A stretch of 64,000 bases of DNA from Chrysogorgia sp. JL179-B06 (Eukaryota > Cnidaria > Anthozoa > Scleralcyonacea > Chrysogorgiidae): NCBI GenBank assembly GCA_035772405.1, contig JAYKKM010000375.1:4513501-4577500 (forward strand), read 5' to 3'. Made by a program: the position numbers and the translations under genes. Positions 1 to 10,490 of the stretch are shown here, piece after piece (the stretch's first letter is position 1; every line of letters starts with the position of its first letter). The notes below the pieces were generated by a model. That model worked only from the letters and a program-made list of their open reading frames with translations, had not been told where the DNA came from and did not search any database.

Positions 1-2
1 GT

Positions 3-123
3 CAAGACAAAAACCGATACTGTCAAAACTACAGTGATCGTGGATATTGTGAGTCTTCACATAAGTACCACAAGTACATGAAAAGACGTTGTCCTAAAAC
101 TTGTGAGTTTTGTGGACTTGCAG
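3..123 (+). CDS. ShKT-module exon, partial (5' side outside window)
   Basis: Reading from base 3 gives an open frame with the ShKT cysteine spacing: Cys, seven residues, Cys after a Gly-Tyr, then a Tyr-Met segment and a C-x3-C-x2-C ending. A GT donor follows at 124 and leaves phase 1. The next exon at 1923 starts in the matching phase and encodes a second ShKT module, so the two exons join without a break. ShKT modules occur in potassium-channel-blocking peptides but also at the ends of many secreted proteases and oxidases; the upstream protein is not visible, so no function is assigned. If the donor were skipped, the frame would end at a TAA at 147-149. Confidence 0.6.
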
Positions 124-184
124 GTATAGAACAATATTTGAATGATTAATATTTTTTGGGATATCATTCCACCTTAGTCCTTAA

Positions 185-1591
185 GGTGGTCTTGTACAAA
201 AATAATAAAATCCTTTAAAGTGCCCCTAACCTCAACATTTTTTATTGTCTTATTTGGAAGAACTTTTAAAATGATAAAGTAACTCCTTTTGAAGATTTTC
301 ACTTCTTCGCTTTCTTTGCGAGATATATCAGTTTGTTTGATATGCAAATATCTGGAATTTCGTCACACATGCATAATGAGTTATCAGAGAATGTTATATA
401 TCTTTGCGTTCATGAAATAAAAACACTAAAGTGGGATTAACACGTGTGTGCGTTTCTCCCACAACACCAAACTTCTTGATTTTAAAGGATTTCGTTCGAG
501 AATAAAAGAGATATACACATTTCTCCAATAAGTCATTAGGCATGTGTGACGAAATTCCAGACATTTGCATATCAAACAAACTGATATATCTCATAAAGAA
601 AGCAAAGAAACGAAAATCTTCAAAAGAAGTTACTTTATCATTTTAAAAGTTCTTCCAAACAAGACAATAAAACATTCTGAGGTTAGGGGCACTTTAATGT
701 TTGTATTTTCAAATATATTTTGGATGGAAATGATAGTATATCATATGCTGATACTAAATGAGTCAATTTCATATGTGCTGTTACCATGGTAACCTGGAAA
801 CGACCCCCAACAGCGTAATAAAGGGCACTTGTTCGGGGCAGAATAGCAGGAGAAGTAAAGACTAGAAAAATATAAAATCAGGTTTAATCTAAAGCCAATA
901 GATATACCCAACATGTAAACCTCAAAAAATTATATATTTATGTATATTTATTTCAAAAATTTAATTTGTTTGTAACAATGCCAAAATTCGGATAAAAAAC
1001 ATATATTTCTAAAACATATATTTACCATATATTGAGGTTTAAGTTTGTGATCTATTTACAATGATCAATTTCTGAAAATTTGATTTCTATACGACTAATA
1101 TTAAATGTAGCATTGAGTCCCATGTCTAGTAAAATAACGGTTTGAGAAATTCGAGTTTAAAGTTTTGTATTGTCTATTGTATTCAATTGTATTCCGTTCT
1201 ATTGTTTTCATTGTTTTCCATTGTGTCGCCTCTTTATCCGAAAACCACTCTTTGCAATATTTATACCCTTTTCACTGAACACATTTTGAAAAATTAAAAT
1301 GAAATTAAAATTAAAAAAATTAAAAATTTATAAAATAAAAAAATAAATTATTAATTATTATTATTATTAATTATTATTATTATAATTATTTATTAATGAT
1401 TTTTAAAACATGATTTTTTTATTTTTAAAAATTTATAAATTTATTTTAAATTAAAAATTAAAATTAAAATTTTTGAAACTGAGCACAAATAAAATTTTAA
1501 CATCAGGAAACGAAAAAGCAATGATTAATATCGTATAATTTGTTAGTTTTCAAAATATGAATTTTTGGAAATATTTTGTTACAAGACCACC
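185..1591. mobile_element. TTAA-flanked non-autonomous element
   Basis: Inverted ends GGTGGTCTTGT / ACAAGACCACC are flanked directly by TTAA at 181-184 and 1592-1595. The interior is AT-rich and contains no transposase; a second TTAA element (219-693) is nested near its left end. TTAA target duplications are typical of piggyBac and Kolobok transposons; the superfamily is not decided here. Confidence 0.6.
219..693. mobile_element. Fold-back TTAA element, AGTGCC family
   Basis: Two imperfect arms of about 175 bp (219-395 and 508-693) are inverted copies of one another. The ends AGTGCCCCTAACCTCA and complement are flanked by TTAA on both sides (215-218, 694-697). It belongs to a family in this window whose ends all begin AGTG(C/T)C while the arms differ. 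Confidence 0.7.
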
Positions 1592-1599
1592 TTAAACAA

Positions 1600-1765
1600 A
1601 CAGTGGATCCCCGCCTTACGGCCATCTCGTTAATACGGTCACCTCATTTTTATGGCCACTTTTTTTTGTCCCGGCAAAACGCCAATACATTTCCGTATAA
1701 AAATACTCCGTATCCATGTTTGTCCGCTTTTACCCGTAATTATTGCGGCCATAACAAAAGAAAAT
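1600..1765. repeat. Remnant of a dispersed repeat with 'taatacgg'-like submotifs
   Basis: Short degenerate repeats resembling TTACGGCCA, TTAATACGGTC and ATACTCCGTATCC run through this stretch. Such patterns are common in decayed pogo/Tigger-type MITEs, but no ends or target duplication are visible. Confidence 0.25.
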
Positions 1766-1922
1766 AGCTCATTTGCAATCATTCGTGGGTCAAATTTGGT
1801 TTGTTTGTGCGCATTTTGAGCTATTAATAGCAGCCAGACGCTATTTTATGAACTTGCATAATTTCTATATTATTTGTTTTAATTTTTGCTATACCTGTAG
1901 AGATTCTGTTTATTTTTTATAG

Positions 1923-2026
1923 CGGCTTGTGCAGACACAAATTCAATATGTCCACACTGGAAACAATTCTGTAAGCTATATCCACGTGTGAAACGCAGTT
2001 GCAAGAAAACTTGTGGCACCTGTTAA
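1923..2026 (+). CDS. Terminal exon, second ShKT module
   Basis: A pyrimidine-rich tract ending in AG at 1921-1922 precedes this exon. Joined to the exon ending at 123 it stays in phase and encodes another six-cysteine ShKT module finishing in the typical C-x3-C-x2-C pattern, with TAA at 2024-2026 immediately after the last cysteine. This is therefore the C-terminus of the protein. The 1.8-kb intron (124-1922) is filled with transposon sequence. The isolated module could belong to a secreted enzyme or to a small secreted peptide; only upstream sequence would tell. Confidence 0.6.
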
Positions 2027-2040
2027 ACGTAAGTTAAATA

Positions 2041-2041
2041 A

Positions 2042-2128
<87 letters not shown>
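2041..2128. repeat. (TA)n microsatellite
   Basis: An uninterrupted run of TA dinucleotides about 88 bp long. It abuts the inverted end of the element at 2129, and a further TA run lies on the other side (2451-2466), so that element sits inside a TA tract. Confidence 0.95.
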
Positions 2129-2130
<2 letters not shown>

Positions 2131-2450
2131 GGGTGGCGCAATAAAATGTGCGCAATAAACTCGGACGACACTGACAAATATTTGTTCTTACTGTTGCGTG
2201 TTTTTACCATTTTATTACCATAATGCAAATTATTAGACCATTTCAGACAATTTTTCGCGTCTTCCAAAAACGCTACATTGAGTGTAAACGCCTATATCTC
2301 GGCTAATATTTTATAGAAATGTGCAAGGCATACATCAAAATTTAAGTTAGACATAACTACGTTCAATAATTTTTATTTGTATAAGATAGCTTTTTCAGTT
2401 TTTTAATTACAATGAGTCGAAGAGTGGGAACATTTTATTGCGCCACCCGG
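2129..2450. mobile_element. TA-flanked MITE (Tc1/mariner-type)
   Basis: Perfect inverted ends of about 21 bp, beginning CCGGGTGGCGCAATAAAATG, are flanked by TA repeats on both sides. No coding capacity. TA flanks fit Tc1/mariner mobilisation. Confidence 0.7.
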
Positions 2451-2522
2451 TATATATATATATATACGTAACGCAATAACCCCTCGCCCGCCTTCCCCAA
2501 GGACCAGACGTGTATTTGATAA

Positions 2523-3185
2523 AGCCTGGTTTCCATAAAGCTTTTCCTTGCCTTTCTTTGCCTTTTCTTGTTTTTATTTGGCATCCAAGAACACTAGAAG
2601 CAATAAAAGGCAACCTTGTTTCCATGTAGCCTTTTCTTGTTTTCGCCGTTTGGCAGGAATTTTGTGTGCGAATTTTCAATATGGCTGCTTTAATCAGGAG
2701 ATTTGCCACTGAAAGCACTCGTATTTCTCTGCTCGTGAGACCGCATCTCTTCCTGAACCAGATGGAAGTGTCTTGATTTTCTGGTAAAATCTCCTCGCAA
2801 CGTTTTGAACTTTTTCTCAGAGTACTGTTCGGCCGACATATCAAGCATTTGACCAACCTTTGTCCAGCAATTAATTTTCTTATATTTGTCTTTAAATTCT
2901 CGAGAATATTTGTTATAGAGGTATTCATAACGTTGAATCTCTGCCATGAAACGTTCGATTGTGAACGCTTCCGCCATCTTGTTTACTGTACAACAACGCT
3001 GCATCCGGGACTTTCCTTGCCTTTCTTTGCCTTTTCTTGTTTTTGAGATAGGATCAGATCTAACTGAAAAACCTCTAGTGTGTTTTTGTCGTGTTTCCAT
3101 TTGTCGCTCGTTGCTTTTTGGACGCCAGTAAAAACAAGAAAAGGCAAAGAAAACCAAGGAAAGGCTATATGGAAACCTGCACGCT
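2523..3185 (-). mobile_element. PIF/Harbinger-type element carrying a MADF gene
   Basis: Inverted ends related to AGCCTGGTTTCCAT are flanked by TAA (2520-2522 and 3186-3188), the 3-bp target typical of PIF/Harbinger. The inner arms repeat 'CCTTGCCTTTCTTTGCC' in inverted form, with an extra copy near 3010-3045. It encodes a MADF-domain protein on the minus strand and shares its ends with the MITEs at 5540-5789 and 39904-41433, which are probably its non-autonomous relatives. No DDE transposase is present. Confidence 0.6.
2690..2977 (-). CDS. MADF (Myb/SANT-like) DNA-binding protein of a transposon
   Basis: A 95-residue reading frame starting at ATG 2977. Residues ~5-70 have the MADF layout: an N-terminal 'FTIERFMAEIQRYEYLY' helix, a charged linker, the conserved Trp (CW, ~37-38) and a K-rich helix with 'FKTLRGDFTRKSR'. 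MADF/Myb-like proteins accompany PIF/Harbinger transposases and help them reach DNA ends; the surrounding ends and TAA duplication agree. The frame opens further upstream to 3157, but that part is repeat-derived, so the internal ATG is preferred. The C-terminus after residue 95 may be truncated or continue in a lost exon. Confidence 0.55.
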   Translation of the reverse strand: MAEAFTIERFMAEIQRYEYLYNKYSREFKDKYKKINCWTKVGQMLDMSAEQYSEKKFKTLRGDFTRKSRHFHLVQEEMRSHEQRNTSAFSGKSPD

Positions 3186-3195
3186 TAACAAATAC

Positions 3196-3239
3196 ATTTA
3201 TATATATATATAGCTAGCTATATATATATATATATATAT

Positions 3240-3296
<57 letters not shown>

Positions 3297-3297
3297 T
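3196..3297. repeat. (TA)n microsatellite, interrupted
   Basis: TA dinucleotide run with small interruptions, including a GCTAGC palindrome near 3212-3219. Confidence 0.9.
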
Positions 3298-3758
3298 TAG
3301 CTCTTAACCAATAGATTTCAATTTTTAATTACCATTCGTACCAAAGAAAAAGGAGGTTTACAAAGTGCAATATACAAGCAGTGTATAAAATTGTTGGGAT
3401 CATATAAAAAAAAACAGATTTACAAAATTTTCATCTAACAAATGAAAACAAATTGCAAATGATAACAAATTGTAAAAGGCCATTTCGTCGTACGTAGATT
3501 TTGAACGTTATCTCAGCCAATATTTACTCGATTTCAATTCTGAAAACAGATTTAGAATTACCGAGTCTAAATACATAACACACGTACCTATTATATAACG
3601 CAAACGTGCATACCCTTCGTAAACACCTCTTTATGTAGTTCGTCAGATCACACTAAATCGCCAATGGCCGATTCAGCCAGTCAGTCAGTCAGTCAATCAG
3701 TATTTCCTCCATTTCTATCATTCCCCCTCCTCTGCCTATTTCTTCATATTTATCCAAA

Positions 3759-3792
3759 ATGATTCTTTTATTTTTACTAGGTGTTACACTTG
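3759..3792 (+). CDS. Possible signal-peptide exon
   Basis: ATG at 3759 begins a short hydrophobic stretch (MILLFLLGVTL) followed by a GTGAGA donor, leaving phase 1, the phase usual for extracellular modules. A polypyrimidine stretch lies just upstream. No downstream exon of the same gene could be recognised, so it may be chance. Confidence 0.2.
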
Positions 3793-3997
3793 GTGAGAAA
3801 GCATATTATAATAACCTTCGATAGATGATAAAATATTATTTGTGTAACTAAAAATAAAAACTAAATAAATAAAAGAGCCTCAAAAATTATCTTGTTCAGT
3901 TCACGTTGTTGATTTAGTTTAAAATTGTAATATGATCAACCAATAAAATTCCGTAGGGACAAGCGGGGCTAATGAATAATGTAAACGATAAAAGCCG

Positions 3998-4085
3998 AAA
4001 CCCAACCATTATTTGAGAGAATAGATGGCACCGAGCCCGTAGGGAGAGATGCAGTCCATTTATCTCAAATAATGGATTGGGTTGA
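3998..4085. repeat. Short palindromic element
   Basis: Arms AACCCAACCATTATTTGAGA and near-perfect complement fold around a ~40-bp loop. Confidence 0.6.
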
Positions 4086-4260
4086 GACTTGTAGACTGCA
4101 TCTCAAACTCATTAATAATTCATGAGCCGAAAACAAAAGAAATCACCACCGAGACGGTGGTTTGGATATCGGAGGAAGAAATTACATAAATTAAGCCAAC
4201 TTTCATCTCGATTTTCTCATAAAATACTGATTTGTTTGAGATGTAATATGAAAAACTCGG

Positions 4261-4372
4261 AAGAGTGTTTCATCAGGATATCCAAACACCTCGAAGTTTG
4301 TTAAAAAACCTCGGCTTCGCCTCGGTTTTCAACAAACGTCTTGGTGTTTGGATATCCTGATGAAACACTCTT
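4261..4372. repeat. Fold-back element with ~50-bp arms
   Basis: The arms from AAGAGTGTTTCATCAGGATA to the hairpin tip CTCGGCTTCGCCTCGG are nearly perfect inverted copies. It is probably the end of a larger MITE running from about 4100. Confidence 0.65.
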
Positions 4373-4732
4373 CCTCATGTTTCATATATTACTTAAAACC
4401 CAGCTTCCATAAATTAGTTTTGAAATGAATTCATATCGAGTGCTTAGCAATGCGTAACAAATGGTGGACATTGACACTGAGTAGAAGTATTTATTATTTC
4501 AGCACATCACAAAGTACCAAAGTGGGTCATAAAAACAGAGTTGAATTTTTCGTCTCATGGGCTAAATTAAAGACTAGAGAGATATCGCCTAAACGAATGG
4601 ACCAAATCAAGAACGTTGTAAACGACCTTGTCAGCTATTTTTGCGTCTTCTATAGGCACTTTTACATTTTCCTTGGCATGCAGTTAATCTGGGTAAATTT
4701 TGAGATTAAGTTCTCTGCCTCGATCTGTAGCA

Positions 4733-5518
4733 TGATATGATATGATATGATATGAAAACTTTATTTAATGAGGGTAGCACATAATAGTGCAAGCACTAAC
4801 AACCTTGTGGCCCTCTCAATATAAATATACAAATATGTTAGAAATAGATATGACATACAGTGTGAAGATATTACTAATACATGTTAATATTAATTTGATT
4901 ATAGAAGATAAAAATTATCTAAAAAATTATAAATTAAAATGATGATAGTGTTTTTGTTTTTCTAAAAAGTTTATAAACAAATTCGACCTCAGAGATTTTA
5001 CACTTGGTAAAGTTCTTACAGATATCGGTAAGCTATTCCATATCTTTACACTAGTAGCCGAAAATGTTCTCCCACCTTCAGTAATACGATTGTATTTAGG
5101 TGGAATAAAAGTACATTTGGCATTTCTAGTATTACGAGAATGTCTATCTCCATTTAAAACAAGTAATTTATCCAGATAACTGGGCGTACTTCCCTTTGTC
5201 TGATTAAAAGCGTAGCAGCATCTTCGTATGTCCGCTTCTTTGTAAAATGGAAGCCAACGAAGTTCGTTAAATAATGGAACGGAAGGGTGGCGTGGATGAA
5301 CATTTAAAATAACCCTTGCTGCTCGTTTCTGTAGTTTCAAGAGTTTCATTAGATTTTGATTTGAACACGAAGTCCACACTACGCTTGCATACAAGAATAA
5401 TGGTTTGATCATACTATTATAAAACAGAGCTCTTTCTTTGCGTGGAAGATAACTTCTAATGCTTTTAAGTACTCTATATGCGTTTGGATATTTTCTTGCA
5501 CATATTTTCAACATGGTG
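4733..5518 (-). mobile_element. 5'-truncated LINE (CR1/L2/jockey-type)
   Basis: The minus strand carries the C-terminal part of a non-LTR reverse transcriptase followed by a 3' tail of ATATC/TATGA pentamers (4733-4756). A microsatellite-like 3' tail and 5' truncation are characteristic of LINE insertions. Confidence 0.75.
4927..5514 (-). pseudogene. LINE reverse-transcriptase C-terminal fragment
   Basis: A 195-residue open frame matches the region after the RT palm in CR1/jockey-like LINEs: 'RKERALFYNSMIKPLFLYAS', 'LLKLQKRAARVIL', 'ELRWLPFYKEADIRR' and a terminal 'WNSLPISVRTLPSVKSLR' block. The catalytic palm motif and the endonuclease are missing, so it is a dead fragment although uninterrupted by stops, which implies a fairly recent insertion. 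Confidence 0.75.
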
Positions 5519-5539
5519 ATCGATTACCCGAGCTTCTAA

Positions 5540-5789
5540 AGCCCGGTTTCCATATGATCGCAAAGATCGCAACGATCGCAGAAATAAAGAGTTCTGCGAT
5601 CATTGCGATCCTTGCGATCATATGGAAACCATAAACCTGGCGATCATTGCGATCGCGGAGATAGAAAAATTTCTATCTCTGCGATCGCTGCGATCGAAGC
5701 CCGATTTATATATGAATACAACGATCGCAAGGATCGCAACGAGTCGACGATCGTTCCGATCGGTTGCGATCATATGGAAACGGCGGGCT
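5540..5789. mobile_element. Harbinger-like MITE rich in GATCGC
   Basis: Ends AGCCCGGTTTCCATATGATC and complement match the ends of the MADF-bearing element. The interior is built of repeated GATCGC/GCGATC words with internal palindromes. Left flank TAA, right flank TTA. Confidence 0.6.
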
Positions 5790-6081
5790 TTAGCGCGGAC
5801 GAAACCCAGGGAACTGTAGCAATTCTGTAGCAGGGAAATGTAAATTAATATTAATTAAAAAATTAATATTCTTCTGGTTTAAACAAGGAGTGCTCGCATA
5901 AAAGGGAAGCCCCGCCCCCCCCTCAAAACAATGGAGAATTGTAAAAATCAATTCAAACAATGGAGTCTGGAAACAATGGAGATTTTGTTGTTTTGATTAC
6001 TTCTCATTTCTCTTTGTTTCCTGACCAATCATAGTAATTGAACTAATTATGATTGGCACAGTGAGCATCTCACCGCCAATA

Positions 6082-6295
6082 CAGGGTGTCCCAAAAAAAG
6101 GCTACTTTTCAAATTCAAATTAGCATGTTAATTCAAGCAACCTATTGTAGTTCTTTGAAATTCATTATCGCTTTTGAACTACGAATGTGTAAAAACACAC
6201 AGTTTTATACACATGGGATATTAAACACAATAGGTTGTTTGAATTAACACGCTCATTTGAATTTGAAAAGGTAGCCTTTTTTTTGGGACACTCTG
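6082..6295. mobile_element. Mariner-type MITE, CAGGGTGTCCC family
   Basis: Inverted ends CAGGGTGTCCCAAAAAAA / complement with long nearly identical arms; TA at 6080-6081 and 6296-6297. A close relative lies at 11341-11559. Confidence 0.75.
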
Positions 6296-6309
6296 TATAT
6301 GCAAGCACT

Positions 6310-6560
6310 CCGTGTTTATTGTTTAAAGTGTTCTGGAATCTCCGAATCACTCTCAAGACGCACTGTTCCAGATAATTAAAAGCAGCAGCCAGCTGTACGT
6401 GTCATTTTGAAAGCGATAAAAAATCGTAACCCGCAGATAACCATAAACAAGATCTCTAAGCCAAACAGGAACAATCTCAGCAGCATTCCTATAGGTATGT
6501 GTTGTAGAATAGAATTAACTAGTGACCTTGTGTAATCAAATTTGGAAATATTAGAGAGCT
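6310..6560. repeat. Paralogous non-coding block U, copy 1
   Basis: Contains 'GGAATCTCCGAATCA', 'CATTTTGAAAGCGATAAAAA', 'CCAAACAGGAACAATCTCA' and 'AGGTATGTGTTGTAGAAT' in the same order as around 44290-44490 and 47530-47760. Together they mark a segmental duplication upstream of the two receptor genes. Confidence 0.6.
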
Positions 6561-7297
6561 TCGTGTCTTAGAACCAACGGACGCCTGCATAATTCAAAGT
6601 CCTCGACATGACTTCGTCTTCGTTCTACACAGACGTCACTGACGCCGTTTTCATTAAATCAACGGCTAGAACGTCAACATTAGCAATATGGCTAGTTATC
6701 CAATCAGTGAGTCAACGTTTAACTTTACTGGGTATTCTGAAACTTTGAAGCTGATATATGAACTAGAAAAATATAGCTATACAGTACCGCTCAGAAGTAA
6801 CCTAACAAAATCCGCGGTTAACCTAGGATGATCCGCGGACGATCCTCGGGTCATCCGCGGTTGAACCGCTGGTCATCCGCGGATCATCCTAGGTTGACCC
6901 GAGGATCGACCGAGGACCATCCGCGGATCATCCTACGAACCGCGCAGCAGCGGTTGAGGTCGAACCTATGGCGTCATTTCACGAGTGTAGTGTCGGAAGA
7001 AGTCGGTTATTTCCAAAGTTTAGCGTCCTTCCTTCGCACGTTGTCTGCACTTCTTCGATTGGCGTTTGTCGTAGCTTGGCAAGTTCGTTTTCAAATACCG
7101 TTACCGTGTTTAAATTGATAATGGGAAAGCTATCTCGATACGTGAGGGAAAGAATCGTCTCACTGTCGTCCTCTTGGGTAAAAAAGTCGCTTATTTCCGA
7201 AGTTTAGCGTCCTTTTCCTTTGCGCGTTGTGTTAATCGTTATAAGCAGTTATGTGTGTTCGACAATCGACAGTTTCAAGCTTTAATATCTAGCAACA

Positions 7298-7441
7298 ATG
7301 GGAAAGCTATCTCGATACGCGAGGGAACGAATAATTTCACTTTCTTCTTCTGGAGTGCAGGTCACTAAAATTACAGATCTGCTTCAACAGGAAGGAATTA
7401 AAACTTCGAGATCTGCTTTAAACTTGTTTCTTTCCCGATAA
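7298..7441 (+). pseudogene. Tc1/mariner-like transposase N-terminus (broken)
   Basis: ATG 7298 opens 47 codons with a helix-turn-helix start typical of Tc1-like transposases (MGKLSRYARERIISLSSSGV, then an alternating Leu/Ile recognition-helix segment) before a TAA at 7439-7441. The same start is duplicated about 180 bp upstream (ATG near 7121), so a piece of the gene was copied in tandem. The DDE/D catalytic part was not found. Confidence 0.45.
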
Positions 7442-7722
7442 GAATGAGATAAAAAAAGTCATACAGTCATACTCTAGAAATACCACCATTCGCGACAAAC
7501 ATATTTTTGTCTAAATATGTGGCTTGTGCCGCGGATAAATTATATTACTAGATGGTGATATAAACGCCGTGACTCCGTCTGTGGGTCCGTTCATGCGAAG
7601 CATTCCAAGCTCTGTTTGACAATCACTCTCAGGGAAACATGAAGAGAAATGTTTTGATAAAAATGTATTCATGAAATTTTCTATTCCGAGACTCGCTATT
7701 GCCACAGACGACAAAAAGGACA

Positions 7723-7810
7723 CTTGCCTGCTTCGCTACTGGCACTGTTGACATGCTTCTGCCATCATGCATTTGGCCTGCTTTGCCACTGGCACTGTTG
7801 ACACGTAGCC
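7723..7810. repeat. Short direct repeats around TGGCACTGTTGACA
   Basis: 'GCTTCGCTACTGGCACTGTTGACATG' occurs twice in diverged form within 70 bp. Otherwise 7450-8760 shows no recognisable gene; it is interior of the 6782-9540 element. Confidence 0.4.
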
Positions 7811-8772
7811 TGGTTTGCCACGCTTGAAACAAAACTGAAGCACTTTGAGTGACCGCGCGCTTCGATTGCTCAATATCAATTTTCAGGTAAAGTGATAAAG
7901 TTGGGCTATATGTCGACGCAGAATGCAAAAGTGGTTAATGAAGTTGTTAATGGTTACCATCTTCTAGCAGTACTATAGCAGTTTAGCCTGACAAAATAAA
8001 TCGGACGCTCGTTGATTTGTTTACTTGTCCGGTCACTCACGGGTCACTCCGGTGGTACTCTCTTTGAAAAATTGTACTCCCTCATGATTTTATAGTATAT
8101 ATTGCATGGAGGTATTAGTTATTAGAGAATTACTCACAGTTTTAAGTCTTTACAATGAGAGCGCCTGCCAGTCTCCAGGCATGCTCTTCTCACCGTGGCG
8201 AAAGCGCCACGTGCCGAATTAAACGGAAATTGACAATACACATGTCAAAAGCTCTGGCTTAACTTGAGGTTTTTTACGTTATCTTATAGTTCACATAAGC
8301 AATCAGTTACATACATGAGAAGCATGTCGGATAGCAATGCCAATGATATACAGTAGTTCATCAAACAATATTTTTTAACGTAGTACGGATTTGGAGTTTT
8401 GAAACTTGTCAATGGACCGTATTATATGCACGTGATAAGATCGACCGCAATATTATTAAGTTCGACCGCTTTGGTCGGACATATGCTTATTCAAACGTCG
8501 AATTTGTCACTTATCTAGGTTCGACACATGATAAGTTCGACACATGATAAGTTCGACGTTTGAAACGGGATGAGTATAATATAATATACCCGATGAGTTT
8601 AAGAAACATGCGACAGCAAAACATGCCGTTGGGTCAATAAACGGCTCGAAACACAACAGTTATAACATAATCGTAAATCGTATCAAGATGCCCGTTAAAT
8701 TTTCTTCTCCTAAAATGCTTTCACGCAATAATAGTTATTTGGTAAGACTATTTCGGGAAAAATTATTGTTAA

Positions 8773-9103
8773 AGTGCCTATATCACTTGTGGGATCTTTA
8801 CATATTTATAGTAATTGGAACATTCTAAGAAGATTTGTAATATATCTTCTCAGGCGAAAATTTCATCTTCATGGACTTTTTTGCAGTTAAAGTTACCGGA
8901 TATGACATCAAAGGAGGAATTTTTGAAGCAAGAAACAAAAGAAAACTGATTTGCATTTCCTCCTTTGATGTCATATCCGGTAACTTTAACTGCAAAAAAG
9001 TCCATGAAGATGAAATTTTCGCCTGAGAAGATATAGTACAAATCTTCTTAGAATGTTCCAATTACTATAAATATGTAAAGATCCCACAAGTGATATAGGC
9101 ACT
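8773..9103. mobile_element. Fold-back TTAA element, AGTGCC family
   Basis: Near-perfect arms of ~140 bp. Ends AGTGCCTATATCACTTG and complement, TTAA at 8769-8772 and 9104-9107. Confidence 0.8.
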
Positions 9104-9542
9104 TTAACGTTATTTGATAAATTCCAACATAACAGGCTTTCAGTTTGTGCATTTGTACCAACGTCGTCGTCGTTGTTAGGAGTTCAACCACGAAATCGTT
9201 ATACATTGTATGCAGAATACAGAGACTAATATAAGAATGACTTCAAAACTGCTCCAATGATTACCAGTTAATAATTCCCTTTGTTTTGAACTTGATACGG
9301 CAAGTTATTTGACGTCCGCGTCATGTCTTTCTGCTGCCGGCTTTTGGTCGGATGAACTCGGAACCCGAAGCGTTTAGTCGACCGTTGCGGTTAGATGTGT
9401 AGACCGCTACCTCACCGCTTCCTCACCGCTACCTCACCGCAACCTCACCGCAACCTCACCGCAACCTCACCGCATCTCCACCGCTACCTCACCGCAACCT
9501 CACCGCAACCGCAGTGTTAGGTTACTTCTGAGCGGTACTGTA

Positions 9543-10296
9543 CTTCATTCCTACGTCTGTGGCTTGATTCAGCGATACTAAAATTCATACTTATATAGGC
9601 CCTGCTTTTAAGCGCTAGGGTAACCCTAGGAGTAGAGTTACTCTAGCGCCAGGGTGAAAAGATAGCTTGCGTTTATAAGGAAATGATCGGGCTATAGGGT
9701 AACCCTAGGACTAGGGTGAAGTATACTCGCGCCGTCGAGCGTGTACGCGGGAAATTCGAGTGTAAACATGGCGGAAAGAAAGAAAATTCTTGCTGTATAT
9801 TATCGATTTTAATCTCTCTACTACCTCTTTCAATCATGTCTATAACTGTTAAACAACTAACACTCCTTCATGCGGCTCTACATTCCAACTCTGCACTCTG
9901 CCCTATCTCGACGACTTCGCCTTATAAACAGGCTTTTACTATCTAACACCGTCACCGTTTTAGGATTTTTAGTCCGCCATTGGGAATTCCAAATCTTTCA
10001 TTGTGTTTGCATATTATAATTTTTATTGCCGTCGTGAAGCAAGAACGCCGCATATATTAAGCTCCCACCTAACATATAACATTATCCCGGCTTAGAATAC
10101 GACCAGACTCTGGATTGCGACAATGCTGTATAACTGATAATAAACTCGACCTAGGCAGGTGTAGTTATACAAATAAGGAAGACACTCAAAGTGATATTGA
10201 TAGTTCAAACACGTGTAAGAGACAAGAGTTCTTACTCTACTTTCGAAACACCGAGAAGCAAGTTGAAAAAATTGAGGCGAAGAACTAATTATATAT
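9543..10296. other. No gene seen; palindromic GGGTAACCC motifs
   Basis: The motif CTAGGGTAACCCTAGG occurs at ~9617-9632 and ~9699-9714. The rest shows no recognisable coding sequence or element ends. Confidence 0.4.
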
Positions 10297-10490
10297 AGTT
10301 AAAAAGTAGAGTGCTGCGTGACAGTGTTTTGGATTAGTAGCAAAGTGAAAAGGTGGTAAACTGCCAAGATTTTTAGTGACGAAATACTGACGTAATTTCG
10401 AGTGGAGCCCTTCATGCGCTCTGCTCGAAAAGTCAGTATTTCGTCACTAAAAATCTTGGCAGTTTACCACCTTTTCACTTTGCTAATTAT
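10297..10490. mobile_element. Penelope 3'-tail, inverted pair
   Basis: The Penelope tail sequence AAAGTGAAAAGGTGGTAAAC occurs twice head-to-head, making a near-perfect palindrome from 10339 to 10484. The flank 'GTAGAGTGCTGCGT' (10305-10320) also matches, in complement, the terminus at 63925-63940. The reverse-transcriptase part is absent. Confidence 0.6.

Larger units (their letters stand above)
6782..9540. mobile_element. 2.76-kb TA-flanked DNA transposon with Tc1-like transposase remnant
   Basis: Perfect ~26-bp ends beginning CAGTACCGCTCAGAAGTAAC at 6782 and complement ending at 9540, flanked by TA (6780-6781, 9541-9542). The left subterminal region is a cluster of CCGCGG palindromes with CCTAGG; the right one is a tandem CCTCACCGCAA repeat. 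The interior has a duplicated transposase start, a nested fold-back element (8773-9103) and no complete catalytic domain. Confidence 0.7.
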
